Origin: Bullera alba
Taxonomy: Eukaryota > Basidiomycota > Tremellomycetes > Tremellales > Bulleraceae
Direction: 5' to 3'
DNA length: 64,000 nucleotides
Assembly: GCA_001600095.1 (NCBI GenBank)
Contig: BCIX01000002.1
Span: forward strand, 2,232,001-2,296,000
Under the pieces are notes generated by a model that saw only the letters and a program-made list of their open reading frames with translations, had not been told where the DNA came from and did not search any database. The position numbers were made by a program, and so were the translations under genes. This document shows, piece after piece, positions 45,101 through 60,203 of this stretch (positions are counted from its first letter, which is position 1; every line of letters begins with the position of its first letter).

Positions 45101-47078
45101 ATTGTCGCCCAGCGAAGAACAGCGCAGGGATACTCGCGACATGAAGAGGGATACCAACGGTGATATGACCTGGGGTAGCGAGGTGGAACTCCCTCAACCC
45201 AGCGACAAAGTCAGCCCGCCCAGAACCAACTTTGGTCCCATCATCAATATCCAAGCACCCACCGAGAGCAACATGGACAAAACGACCCAACGGCCGCTCA
45301 CACCTAGTCAAGCTGGGTCGAAAACGCCAACCGTCAGACACATTGAGATTGACATTCTTGAGCAACAGGTGCTGCCGGATGGACACGGTGCTATGCCTGA
45401 TCCCAGGGAACGTGACCTGCCTCCCCCTCCTTCTGAGAGTATCAGGTCCAACCTCCCTTCTCCAGCTGGAGGATTCCCCCCACTACCTCTGTCCGCTGCG
45501 ACTACCGGCACAGCGAGAACCGCTCGCAGTGTTGGCAGAGGTGAAACTCCCCTCGACCTTCAAGAAGCTCTGAACGCAGGACCAACCGGCGTCCCCTCTG
45601 TGCTGCCCCCTTCACAGAGACCGATGAGTCGAACGACATACTCGTATTTCCCACCGGTACAGCCACTTGCGCCTCAGATCCCGCCAGTGGACGTAGTCGC
45701 CCCGCACCAAGTTCGCGGCTCCAGCGATGTGCCGGATTCCCAGGCTCATACCGCCTACAAGACGGCTTATCAGTCGATGCCGGGGACGCCGAAGAAGTCT
45801 ACCAACTTTGGTTTCGCGGACGGTACCAAGAAAGGCTCTCCCCAGAACCAACATGACAAAGCAACCAGTATGCCCGCCGATCCGACAGCTTGGGAGTTGG
45901 TCACTCAGAGGCTGTACAGCTGGGCTCTGATCCAGGAAGACAGCTCGTTCACCAACGCCATGGAGGATCTGAGCTTGAATCGGCAGGTGAGTATCGGCTT
46001 ACTGTTGATCGAAGTTTTGCTGACGGAGCGCCGGCAGGTGGGGGAGATACCACTTAGTATCTTTGTTATGATGACCTACAACCGGTGAGTTCAATCATGA
46101 CATAGAAGATCAACGGCTGATGCCCCGAGACAGGATGATCCGCCGCAGTCTGACGGAAGTCCCTCATCGACCCTGTGATAAACTGTTCGTTCCGCCAAAC
46201 ATTGCAGACTCGATCAATCGGGCTGTTCACGCCGTGAGTGTCCTAGTGTCCTCGTGATAGTATCGGGATGGCTGAGCTGACATGAGTTAGCAAAACTACG
46301 GTCAGGCGGCACAGATGCTGGAAGAGCTTTGGTACCGTGAGTCCTTGAGTGTCTGCATGACCCCGGACAACTAATGTTCGACTCAGCTTTCCTGTTCAAG
46401 GATCCACCGAGAGTCATCATCGCTCTGGCGAGACACCGTAATGAGGTGAGCATTACTTGAGGCCAAAAAGTCGACCTTCGCTAACCTCGCCAAGGACGAT
46501 CATTGGACTGCCCATCGATTTGACCTCACCAACGGTCACATGAGGAGCTACACTGTCACTCACGAGTCGGAATGTCTTCCAGACGGGCGAACTTTCAGAT
46601 GTGAGTTGCCTTTCCTGCCTGGCAACCTTCACTAAACATGCTGATTGGATGTCGCAGGGTGGGACGCTATTAAGATAGCATGGCCGCAGTACAACATCCC
46701 GGCTCAAGATGATCGGGTTCAACGAACGGAAAAGATCCAGACAATTGTTGAGAACAGGCATAATAATTCCCTCGAGGCTTTGAACCACGCTCGAAACCTG
46801 TTCCTGTGAGTGTCGGCGTTTACGCTCCGTACGAGAACGAGGATCTGAACTCACCTTGTTGGACAGTGGCTTCAGGCCAGAGCATCCGGCGGATCTTGCG
46901 AAACTGAGAGAAAATCTCTGGGCAGAAGTGAGCTGTGTCGGGTATCTGACAGTCAGCAGCTGACGCTTGATCACAGACAAAGAGGCTGCTGCACAAGAAG
47001 AGAACGGGCAGTCTGGTAGTGGAGATGGACTCGACCTCGCCTAGTCAGACCCGCAGAGGGTCCCAAGGAGTGGTGTAA
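42159..47078 (+). CDS. Large disordered protein with a conserved-looking C-terminal domain, unknown function
   Basis: I do not recognise this gene. Exons join in frame from MSLTLTRPFTISTYDPP through ILPWVQGVTAPETDPEG, then into large exons at about 42642-42977, 43028-43770, 43832-44668 and 44806-45986, then six or more small ones. About 1,400 residues. The first 1,100 are low complexity, rich in P, S, R, Q and G, with FPPGGIPGFPPFGFGPFG and a basic KKKRERGRTGERHRRR patch. A helical segment (HDEVLCQLLDAARLNLIGA) stands out. The last 250 residues are ordered: ELVTQRLYSWALIQEDSSF, IFVMMTYNRMIRRSL, GQAAQMLEELWYPFLFKDP and RWWDAIKIAWPQYN. The first in-frame ATG is 42159, preceded by TGA; an upstream exon remains possible. 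Confidence 0.75.
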
Positions 47079-47247
47079 GATATGATCGATCTCGTGCGAC
47101 CCCCATCCCTTGTTGTCGCGGCGTGTACAATCTATATAGCTTCGAGCTCTCACGGGAAATCCTATACTCTTATATAATGCCTCTTCTGCCAGACCTACTG
47201 TGGTGGGCGAATGTCTATGATCAATGCATCATCGTCTTGGATGTGGC

Positions 47248-48809
<1,562 letters not shown>

Positions 48810-49141
48810 GTTGAGTGTTTAGTCAGTGTCTGGCTGCTTGAGCTAGAGTCTACTTGGGTCCAGAAGGCTGTTGCTGTGTTAGCAATTGTCAAGCTGTCAT
48901 GAGTAGTTGCCCGTTGAGTGAGAGCTTGACCCGACATTTCCAGCACTTTCTCAAACGCGGGGACTCCACAAGCCAATCCGGATTCCGTGCCTGGAATTCA
49001 GTCCAGCGAAGCTCCTCCACGCTCGTGGCAGCCAAGCTCAAGCCAAGCTTCAACATCGCTTCAACACCATGTCCAACAGTGGGAGGACATCGTCAAAGCT
49101 TCCACCTCGACTGTATCGACAGACCTCCAGACTGTCACCCA
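48810..49141. promoter_or_regulatory. Divergent upstream region of CPR6 and the roadblock gene
   Basis: 332 nt with no supported gene; both promoters must lie here. I found no clear heat-shock element, though CPR6 orthologues are often Hsf1 targets. Confidence 0.45.
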
Positions 49142-49695
49142 ATGTCGGCTGAAGTGGATCCTCCCGTGGCCAACGGTCACACAAGCCGAGATGCGACCTC
49201 TAACGAAATACAACAAGCGCCTCCGCCTCCGCACATCGAAGCAACTCTTGCACAAATTTCCTCATATCGAAACGTCCGGGGTGTCATGATTCTGTCGCGT
49301 ACACAAGTGCAGTCAGCAGCTGTGAGCGAGCAAGCTGGAGGTCATATTGGCGGAGTGGTGCATAGTACGGGTAGCGTGTTTGATGGGGAGGGCGGTAGAC
49401 GCTACGCTAGGACAGTTGAGACATTAGTGGGCAACGTCAGTCGAGCAGTGGGAGATTGCGAGGAAGGGGTCAGTAAAAGCATCGCTCACTGGGGCGCAAT
49501 ACCGCTGTGTCTGGACGACAGGCTGACATATCCCTTGCTAGGACGAGCTGAGGTTCATGCGCATACGGACAAAGCGCCACGAGCTGCTCATCACGCCAGG
49601 TCAGTCTCCTGCGACGCTACGTCCAGACTTACCGACAGCTAAGCTCTGCTCCAGATCCGAGATACCTCCTCATTGTGCTTCAAGATCCCGAATGA
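49142..49695 (+). CDS. Roadblock/LC7 dynein light chain
   Basis: A light chain of cytoplasmic dynein that binds the intermediate chain as a dimer. Exons 49142-49468, 49542-49599 and 49655-49695 give 141 residues. The family pattern is clear: IEATLAQISSYRNVRGVMIL, YARTVETLVGNVSRAV, then DELRFMRIRTKRHELLITP and DPRYLLIVLQDPE at the end. Compared with the usual 95-105 residues there is a 30-residue polar N-terminal extension and a Gly-rich insert (SEQAGGHIGGVVHSTGS) between the first strand pair. The start at 49142 (MSAEVDPPVANGH) is the ATG preceding the extension. Confidence 0.88.
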
Positions 49696-50375
49696 TTGAC
49701 GAGTACAGACGACGAGAACCCTGCTCGTACATTGCATTACGACCCATTACGACCTATTAGACGCCTCTGGTACGAGATTCCGAAACGCCACTACCGTGGC
49801 TACGACTACATAGGTAGTTGAAATCATGCATGTGAGCAGATACGAGCCTTCTCCATAGCTGTTGTTCAATGCTGCGGTAGTAGTCTCGCAACCTGGCGAG
49901 CTGCAGGAAGAGGTGTTCAGAGTCGGTAGAAAGATTAGATTAGACCGACAAGGCACTCTGTCACGCTGCGCATTACGACGTGTACGCGAACACTACAGAT
50001 TGAAACCCATCCCATTTGTCCGTTGTGGTCAAGGCCGATTAGGCTGATTAGGATCTCGGACGGAAATCAACATTTGGATTTCACGGTTGTTGTGTTTCCA
50101 GCAAAGTCGTCCTACGTCTTACAACTATCTCGTCTTCCGGCTCGTCTTCTTCATTCCTTGTCCCTTGCTTGGCCGTGGCAGCATTGCCCGGAATAGGAGC
50201 ATTGCGCTCCCAGAATATTGGATTTGTCCTCAACGTACACAGCTTGCTTGTGGTTTTGGCAGCGAAGAAACGCCGGGCCGCTCTCCGTTGGCTTATCGCA
50301 GAAGCCTCTGTGGGTTTAGGACACGAATGTCCTGGGGTAGAACCGGTCCCCTGTGCACCACTGTGATCCGTCAAC
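49696..50375. promoter_or_regulatory. Roadblock gene 3' region and YND1 promoter
   Basis: 680 nt, tandem orientation. It contains a near-tandem ATTACGACC repeat at about 49735-49757. Overlapping ORFs on both strands at 50081-50404 start with GTG or lack family signals and are not called. Confidence 0.45.
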
Positions 50376-53228
50376 ATGGCTCCTTCAGTATCTCCAGCAT
50401 CCACACACTACGCTTTGGTGGTCGACGCCGGCTCGTCCGGATCCCGGCTCCAGATATACTCGTGGAGGGATCCTGATTTGGAAAGAGCCGAGATCCTACA
50501 AGAGGTCAGACAAGCCAGAGACGCTGGAGAGAGCAGTAGTAGCAGGAAGAAATGGTGGTGGAAAGCCTCGGATGCGCTGTTGGGGAAAGGAAAGGGCAAG
50601 GCGCAGGATCAAATGGAACGCCGAGCGCTGAGGAGATTGGTTCGTGTGGGGAAAGGCGTCGAGGGCGATGCCTGGGTCAAGAGAGTCGAGCCAGGTGAGC
50701 AAGCTTCGGCAAGTAGTAGTGTTGAGGATTAGCAGCTGATTCAGGTGTCTCTCTAGGCATATCCACAATATCACCAGATGACATACCAGCCTACCTGGCC
50801 CCGCTGCTCACACATGCCTTACAACAAATACCGCCCTCACAGCACTCTTCGACGCCAATCTACGTACTTGCGACAGCTGGGATGCGGCTCTTGACCGACG
50901 AAGCCAGAGACTCTATTCTAAAGGCGACTTGCGACACCCTGCATTCGGAGTACCCGTTCTCATTGGATGGGCCGTCATGTCAAGAGAACGTGAGGGTGAT
51001 ATCTGGCGAGGAGGAGGGGATGTGGGGCTGGGTCGCGGTCAACTATCTCATGGATGGATTCGGACACGCTCCCGAGCCATCAAGCTCGGGTAGCATTGGG
51101 GACGGGACGTCTACGGGTTTATTACCGCTATCACCGCTAGCAGAACCACCTCCAGACTCGTCCAAAGACTCGGTCACGCCGGTGGACGTGAACCACCATT
51201 CGCCCACATTCGGCTTCTTGGACATGGGCGGAGCGTCGACTCAATTGGCTTTCTCACCGACTCTGGCGGAAATGGCGAAATCTGGCTTCTCCAAGGATGA
51301 TCTACGGAGCGTCTCATTGAAGCTGTTATCAGGAGAGGAAGTTAGCTGGCCGCTATTCGTCGCTTCTTGGCTGGGATTCGGAACGAACAAGGTTCGAGAT
51401 CGATACGTGGAGGGCTTGATCCAGGATTGGCGGAAATCGTCACCAGACTCGATAAAAGATATTTCGACTCCGGTACTCGATCCTTGCCTACCTCAAGGGC
51501 TGACACACCCCTCCACGGACGCCACCACGCAACCTGGTCTTATTGGAACAGGCTCGTTCCCCGCTTGTTTGGAAAGGTTGAAACCGCTCTTGGATGGACA
51601 TAGTGCTTGTCCCACCGAGCACTGCTTGTTTGGCGGCGTGCCGACACCTCGGATAGACTTCGACAGAGACGATCAGAGGGGTTTCATAGGCATCAGCGAA
51701 TATTGGTACACCGCACAGCAGGTCTTGGGTCTTGGAGGAGTGTGGGATTGGGGAGAATGGGAGAAGGGCATGGGCGAGTTTTGCGCCAGGGATTGGAAGA
51801 AGATTGAGCAACAAGTCGAGCAGGACAAGGGCTGGCATGGAGCCGAGGTATGTTTGCCTTTGGTCGAAGGGAGATAGCAGTACTGACTGGTCTTAGGTCG
51901 AGCTTTCAAGGCTACAAATGCAATGCTTCAAGGGCGCTTGGATATCGAATGTTCTCCACGAGGGCATAGGAATACCCAGGCTGGTCGATCACGGCGGCAA
52001 CGACACCTTGACTGGTGGCGATGTAGGCGATACCAACGAAGAGGCTGAGAGACGGGCGAGAGAAAAGGGTCTGCTGGAATCACATCGCAAGGGCAAGCAT
52101 CATTTCCAAAGCATGGACGAAGTTGGGGAGACGGCGATATCTTGGACTCTGGGCAAGATGGTGATCGAAGCCTCAAAAGCTGTACATCCGAGATCGCCAG
52201 CTCTAGAGGCCGCTTGGACGTCACGACTGCCCTCACTCGGCTTGGGTCACGTCGAACAACGGCTGAATGCCCTTGGGATCCAGACCGTCTGGGCGTACGC
52301 CTTTATGACTTTCATCTTGATCGTGTGTATCTTCAACTCGCTCAAGCGGCGATTCCGCTGGACATGGTCCTTCTTCCCTGGTGGTTCGTCGAGTCGACGC
52401 AGAAAACCAAGCATATCAGGTGCAGCACCGGTACAACCGGCTTCATCGCGGCGCTGGCCTTGGTCTTCGTCATCCCGGTACGACACTCCCGATGCGGGAG
52501 GATACGCATTCTTGGAAGACGGCAATTCCTCCTCGGAGACCACACCAACAAAGCCACTGGCTGGACGTGCAACTATCGGTAGAATGAGACTGTGGTCTCT
52601 GAAGATCGGCAATATACTCAAGCGCTCGACTCCGGTCTCATTTGGGCTCCACCCTGAATCGTCTAAACACAAGCTACCCGCAAGACACGTCTCTATGCCA
52701 CTTGCGCCCACGAATTATGCCCATTCCAACGGCTGGTCATCTTCACAACCTCCATCTCCGAGGGCGAACGGGAGTGGATTCTTCTTCACACCTGCTCTAT
52801 CGGTCCAGCCGTCATCTACATCAGTGTCGCCCATGCTACCCCAGCCTATTGGGCCAATAGGCTCTTCGTCCTCTATCTCCGCGTCACCCTCGCCTTCCAA
52901 TACCGCCTCGCCGCCCAGGATGAAAGCGGGCAGACCTACTCGACCCCGGCAGTCGTCGTTCAACACTGGCGAACCCGGCAGTACAGGCTGGAACGATCCT
53001 CCACTCACGCTCCTGACGCATAACCTCGGCCGGGGTCCCAGTTCCAGTCTCGAGTCGGCAGCGGGAGAGTCCGAGCCCAGTGGAACACTGACACCCACCG
53101 CTAGACCAGGATACGACAGGGCGATCTCGAGGCAGAGCAGTAGAGTCAATCTGAGCGAGTTGGGCTTGGCTCAACGCAACATGAGCAGGAGTGCGACGCC
53201 ACACGAATTTGATGACAACATCTCGTGA
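50376..53228 (+). CDS. YND1: Golgi apyrase, GDA1/CD39 family (Ynd1-like)
   Basis: Hydrolyses nucleoside di- and triphosphates in the Golgi lumen, supporting glycosylation. The apyrase conserved regions are visible: ACR1 LVVDAGSSGSRLQIYSW, ACR2 IYVLATAGMRLL, ACR3 GEEEGMWGWVAVNYLMDG, ACR4 FGFLDMGGASTQLAFSP, and a later FIGISEYWYTAQQVLGLGG block. A single membrane span (WAYAFMTFILIVCIFNSL) lies about two thirds along, after the catalytic domain. A Ser/Pro-rich cytosolic tail of about 280 residues ends TPHEFDDNIS. This matches Ynd1 rather than lumenal Gda1. Two introns, near 50696-50756 and 51849-51896, interrupt an otherwise long open frame of about 900 codons. Confidence 0.93.
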
Positions 53229-53345
53229 GGCGGGTCATAATGTCACAGATATAGTCATCCAGTACTCCTACTAGTATAGTGTCTGCCTTGCGAATACTGC
53301 TACAACAAATGCATGTACATGTATCAACGCGCAGCGTCTCATTGA

Positions 53346-56249
53346 TCATCTAAGCGAGTCATCATTTCCGTCTCTCCCGTGACCGAGATCAGAGGATGGA
53401 TTCCGAGCCGGTACAGCCCGTCTGGCACTTCGAGGTGGAGGCGCTGGTGACCCTGGCGAAGCGGGAGATAAGACTGTTTGGGGAGACGGTGATATTGCCG
53501 TATTATCCGATACTCGAGGTCGCCTCGGTGAACGGGGGTTTATTGATAGTGGAGCCGTTGTACCGGTTAGTGGGGGAACATCGAATTCAGAGTCGTCGTA
53601 CCCTCCCAAGGAATAGCCAGCGTCACTGGACTGATGTCCGCTGTTGGCGCTCTCGTGACGGCTGAGACCACTGGGACGTCTTTGACCTGGACCCGGCATC
53701 TGTGGCGGCGGCAAAGGCGAGTCGAAGAATGAGGTCGATGTGTAGGGTGAAGGCTCGATATGATACCCTGGGGCTGGGGTAGGGGCGGATAGGTCGAACA
53801 TCGGTCGGTGGGATGATGTGGCTTTTGGGTCCGGAGAGAGGACGGTGGAGAGCAGGAAAGTGAAGTCAAGACCGACGTCGCGGAGTAGCTAAAGAGTGTC
53901 TTGTCAGTATCGAAGCAATGGCAGACGGGCTCTAGACTCACTTTGCGATTATGCGATGCGATGATCTTGGAGCACTCTTCGACAGTCTGCTGGGGAATGT
54001 CCGGGGCATAGACTTGTCGCCTGAACATATCGGCGAATGCTTCAATCTGCTCCTTTGCCCAAGTCACAAAGCCTACCGAGTAGCTCGTGAGCTCGACTCT
54101 GCTAAAACGATGATGGATTTCCTAGCTCACCTGAGGCCATACGGTTCTCCTTGAAGGCAGTCATGTACCAATCGCTAGTATGGCGCAGTACCGTGAAACA
54201 GACGATTGCCAACTCGGAGATGTATATTGTCGTGTCTCCATCGCATTTTATAGCTCTGACACGACGCATCATCACGTCCCGCCTGGCTTTGAGGAAGGTA
54301 TCTCGGGCCAAGTCGGCGGCATCCAATCGAGTCAACCAGGCAATCAGACGCGCGGCACCGGCTTTACGCAGGTCGGGGGAGGAGAGATCGTGGAGCATTT
54401 GAGAAAAGAGCTTTGGGCGAAGGTGTTCCAGTCTTGACTCGAGTGATTCTTTTGCTGCCGGATTCGGCGCTGCGATCTTCTGCATCTCCGCGGCTGAGCA
54501 TGAGACAGTCAGTGGAACGTTTCTCGGAGAAATTATCGCAAGCACTTACATTTCTCGACGAGAGATGTGGCCAACTCCCAATCTCGCATTGCGATAGCCA
54601 TGGTTAATTCGTCACCAAAATCGTCAATCCACCGCAAGTCTTTTGTGTCGGAGACAGTCAGACCCATCATTGACACCGGTCGTCCAGGGCTCAATAAACC
54701 AGCAGGATTAGGTGAAGCGGGTGTGCTGGTGGATCCAGCCTGTGAGTGGTCTGTCAGTACCAAGTTGACGATTCACTTGTTTCTATACTTACATCACCGT
54801 GCCACATGCTCTTTCGCCTTTGTTGCTCCTTTTCACTCTCTTTCCTCTTCTTCTCGCCCAGCTCCTGTGAGACTTGCCTGAATGCTCCTAGAAGAGCCTT
54901 CTTGTCCTCCGGCTTGGATGTTCGATACACGCAGACTTCCTTTCCCCGTCTGATCTTCAGAGCGTTGGTGAGATCTGCTTGTTGTTAACTTAGGACCTGT
55001 CTGTGGCGGGAAATGTAGTACTCACCTCCTGAGTCCTTAACGTCGACCACGACCAGATCCGCCAGCACCCAACACCGTTCAGCTATCATTCTTCCCCTCT
55101 CTCCCTCCCGACGCTGGTCCTCCGGTGCATTAATATTCTTCGTCCGTCTCCTCCCCGCAATCAACAGGAGGTCGCTGAGGAGAAACATGCTGACGCTCTG
55201 TTTCGCCTTGTAAGTAGCCGCGTTTAATTCGACAAAAGCGTGCGTATCAAACACCAGATGCCGACCGGGAACGATGGGAAGATACTTCTGCGATCCCTCG
55301 ACCGTCGACCAGAGATTGGATAGTTGAGCCTTGTACAGCTGCTGCAGGTCCGCCACCGAGTTCCGCTGTGTGCGTCGTCGCTCCACTAAAATGCTGTTAT
55401 GAGCATCCCATTGCCTCAAGCCCTCACTTTCGGACTCACTATTGCCGTTTTTGTCAAGCGTTGGAGCTAGGGTATCCTCCATACCCATCAATTGAGGCAG
55501 ATCCTTCCACTGTCCCAATAGCTCTTTCAACTCCAACATGTCGTTCTCCAAGGTCGCAATCTCTTTGGACATGTTGACAAATTCAGCATAGCTGGCCAAC
55601 AGATTAGCATCCAAGCGGTACTATGTCCAAATATCACTCACTGCTTGAAGACGTTCCTCTGCAACTCCTTTGCGTTCGACTGCTTTGATCTCTGCAAAGC
55701 GGCCTTGAAGCGCTTGACCTCATTCTCATCTGCGCCTGCCAACGTCCGCCTCATGAAGCCTTGTATGTCAAAGTTTTCATTTGCCAGTTCTTCGAAATCC
55801 CATTCCTCGTCTTTCGTTGTATCTTGAGCACCTCTCCGGCCTATCCTTTCGTCTCCGTCGAGCGTGGTCCTGCCTCTATCCGAGCTTTTGCCTAGACCAG
55901 AGCGCTGAAAGTCCGCAGAGGCAAACTGGTTGAAACGGGACTCGCCGACAGCATCATCGTCGTCGTCGTTATCACCGGGCATGTCGACTGACAAGACGTG
56001 TCGAGGTCCCATCATATCGATAGTCGGCTGTCCAGGCAGGGTTGGCATAGCTGGGACGTAGGCCGACGATTCCTCGGAGGGACCGGCATATCGCATAGAC
56101 ATCCGCTTCTTGATCTTATCCCCTACCTTGGACTTTCTTGCATCTCGCTTTGCGATAGCATCTCCAGGCATAGGCGGGCGCAGGGTTGTCTGTTGAGATT
56201 GTTGTTGCGGCCGGCTGATGGCCTGTGAGGGCCGACGTAGCGATGCCAT
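53346..56249 (-). CDS. EXO84: Exocyst subunit Exo84
   Basis: A component of the octameric exocyst that tethers secretory vesicles at sites of polarised growth. The N-terminus MASLRRPSQAISRPQQQ is disordered. The Exo84 signature region reads FEELANENFDIQGFMRRTLA, EVKRFKAALQRSKQSNAKEL and LQRNVFKQYAEFVNMSKEI. A PH domain follows (YLPIVPGRHLVFDTHAFVEL, SVSMFLLSDLLLIAGRRR, CWVLADLVVVDVKDSG). The C-terminal helical half includes MTWAKEQIEAFADMFRRQV and KESLESRLEHLRPKLFSQM. The tail is Ser/Pro-rich (about 150 residues) and ends GNDDSLR. About 850 residues. It converges with YND1 (118 nt between stops) and diverges from TSNAX. Confidence 0.94.
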
Positions 56250-56648
56250 GTTGGCTGGTGTGCACTTCGGCCTCTCCTATCAGACTCGACTTGCAGCAGT
56301 AGCTCTGCGTTGTTGGTTGTGTGTGAGCCCTGGTCTAGATGGTGACCGTTGTCGCTAGTCGCTACCCAACTTGCCAGCGACTCTGTATGCTCGTCGCTGT
56401 ATGATAACCGCTCGGTGACGCCGACGGAAGCAAATCTCAGGCACGGATCGCTGTCCATTGTCCGCCAAAGAGATTTCCGGCGATGCCGCTCGACAACTGC
56501 TCCCTCCTCCATACTTACACTGTTCTGTAGCCCAGTCATCGCGCGTCTTGACTTTGAGAAAACCGACCCGTCACTTGATCCAGAAGCGTCGAATTTACGA
56601 ACATACACACAAACCGAGTCTTTCGACAATCCAGTACCACTCCCAAGA
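56250..56648. promoter_or_regulatory. Divergent promoter region of EXO84 and TSNAX
   Basis: 399 nt between two divergent starts. No supported gene or striking motif. Confidence 0.5.
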
Positions 56649-57834
56649 TGGCGGACGTCATGATGGCCGAATCCTCGACCGCTGCCATGACCCGACGAGA
56701 CCACTTGCTGCAGACCTTTGAAGCATATAGGGCCGAGATCGACGCCGATGTGAGTCAGTGCATGAGTCCAAGAACGCAATTGACGGTCCCCTCTTAGAAC
56801 GAAAGACGAGAGCGCTTGATTATCATTTCAAGGAGTATCACCCAATTGTCCAAGAAGCTCATCTTCCACTTACACCGAGGTGCTACTTCTCCACCTGCTG
56901 TTCGAGCCAAGAATCTAAAGGAGGCTAGAGGCAAGGAGAGGGAGATCCAGAGCACCTTTGTCAAGGTGCGAGATGAGCTACAAGGAGAGCGTTCAGAAAC
57001 GTATTGGAGGTGGAGTCGTCAAGTGTGAGTCGAAGCCCTGGGTCCCGATGGGGGACTTGAACGTTGAACTGACGGCGGTCTGTCAGATCTCCTGGACTGG
57101 AGGAGTACATCGAGGCTCTGTCGTTCTTACACTACCTCGAGGATGGAGAATTGGTCACGTTGGATCAAGTCCAGCGAACATTATCCGATTCAGAGACTGG
57201 CGAGCCGGTATGTCCTCGGTCACTAGGCCATCTCACAAGCATTACAGATCACAGCTGACATTCGCGATCGTAGCTTGTTATAGTCACCCCGGATGACTAC
57301 ATCCTCGGCATGTCCGATTTGACAGGAGAGCTGATGAGATATGCCACAAATGGTGAGTTCCAGCTTCTTGACTGATGCCTTACATCGCAAAGCTGAAATT
57401 TCCACTTAGCACTCAGTACAGGCGACCACCACGTCCCACTTGCTGTTTGCGAGTTTGTCCGATCGGTCAAAACGAGTCAGTAGCAGATCTCCATTCTATG
57501 ATCCTCCTCGTCCACTCGCTGCCGTCATCTGCTTTGGGTGCATTCAGCTGACAGACTTACTCAGGATTTGACGGAATACCCACTCACATGCTGTACAAGT
57601 TGTCGAAGAAGCAAGAGGAGACGACACGATCGCTTGAGAAGATCGAGAAGGGTGAGTACTAGCACTCTGGACGTCAGTGTCTCGACTGACGTATGCGCAG
57701 TCTGCTACGCATTACGACTGAGACTCTTGGAATATGCGGATCAGCCAGAGATATTGAAACAAATGGCCAAGAGGGCTCTGGACGATGCGAAAGATGCAGA
57801 AGGCGGAGCGGGAGCGCGAGGTGGGGACGATTGA
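56649..57834 (+). CDS. TSNAX: Translin-associated factor X (TRAX)
   Basis: Partner of translin in the C3PO endoribonuclease. The start is MADVMMAESSTAAMTRRD. The helical bundle follows: HLLQTFEAYRAEIDAD, RERLIIISRSITQLSKKLIF, YWRWSRQVSPGLEEYIEALS, FLHYLEDGELVTLDQVQ, DYILGMSDLTGELMRYATNA, GDHHVPLAVCEFVRSVKTR and FDGIPTHMLYKLSKKQEE. It ends VCYALRLRLLEYADQPEIL plus a short Gly/Ala tail. The SDLTGELMR segment and the acidic positions in EEYIEAL and DDYILGMSDL fit TRAX rather than translin. About 300 residues, six introns. No translin gene is visible in the window. Confidence 0.9.
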
Positions 57835-58154
57835 GGGCGTGACAAGCTCTAGTACCTACCGATGAATAAGCTACGAGAGACAAGAGCATACGTGGACGTC
57901 TACCTAGCCTATGTACGAGCTGTAGGAGTCTTGCATATGGGTAATCAGACCGGTCTGAGGGAGAGACAAAGTCAGCCGCCTCCAGGGCCCAGCACAGTAT
58001 CTACGGTGGTGGTGATTTTGCCGCCAGCCAGGGTGCCAATCGCGATCACCGTCCGCGTTACCAATTCAGCAAAGCAACGCTTGTCAAACAGTGAACACTA
58101 CTTGGCCCATCAATTACTTTACCCATCACCCTTGACTTCTCGCTGCATACTATC
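57835..58154. other. Intergenic TSNAX to URA6
   Basis: 320 nt, tandem orientation. Terminator and promoter expected. No distinctive element seen. Confidence 0.5.
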
Positions 58155-59460
<1,306 letters not shown>

Positions 59461-60203
59461 CGCGACTTTCAGACCCTATAGACGAGCTTGTGTGTCTGTG
59501 CATGGATATTATGTTGAGTACTGCACTTCATGGCAGATCCGGAGCTGTCTGCTACTTGGAAGAGAGGACTGACCTGGTATGTGGATGAACTGATCTCTGC
59601 TGATGAGATGCCTGTCTGATGTCGTGAAGACTTCAGTGCACACGCACGCGGAAACAACTTACATGCTGTGCAGCCATGACATGGCTGGCAAAGTGGCAAG
59701 TGCCCATTGACCACTGACAGATATGATACGCGACCCAGCCCCGAATATCGAACATTGACTCTGAATCTCTGACTCTGATGTGAAACTGTACACTTACAGA
59801 GGTGACGTCAAGAATCCGGTCTCAAACGATGCTCAATCGCCAAGTCAAGCATCGCCTTTGTTAACAGCCAAAGACGTACACTTGCTGAGCACTGCAGAAG
59901 GGGCTTGGCGTGAAAGCATACACAAACTTCACATGTTTCGCCACCAGCCGCTGGTCGCCGAAACGATTAAACGACTGAAGAACGTAGGCTCTCCTTTCTT
60001 CATCGTCTTCCAATGCTGACATAGGACGACTTGTCTCTGGTCGACCGGGGAGCGCTTTAAAAAGCGAGCCCCCAGTCCGAACGAGTCTCTCCCTCAGTCT
60101 CTTGCTCCCCACCACCAACTTTCAAGCCCACTCGCTCCCGTTAATCCATTTCCCAATTTCAGAGCTCTTCGTATCTATCACGAATCAACACAGCCAAACA
60201 GCC
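59461..60203. promoter_or_regulatory. Upstream region of the 170-aa gene with a CRE palindrome
   Basis: 743 nt. A perfect CRE, TGACGTCA, lies at 59803-59810, about 395 nt before the next ATG. A CTTTAAAAAGCG stretch near 60055 is a possible core promoter. The final 100 nt are pyrimidine-rich and A-rich, typical of a leader. Confidence 0.45.

Noticed and set aside
50081..50404. 108-codon minus-strand ORF overlapping the YND1 start
   Set aside because: Starts with GTG, overlaps the apyrase N-terminus and shows no family resemblance.
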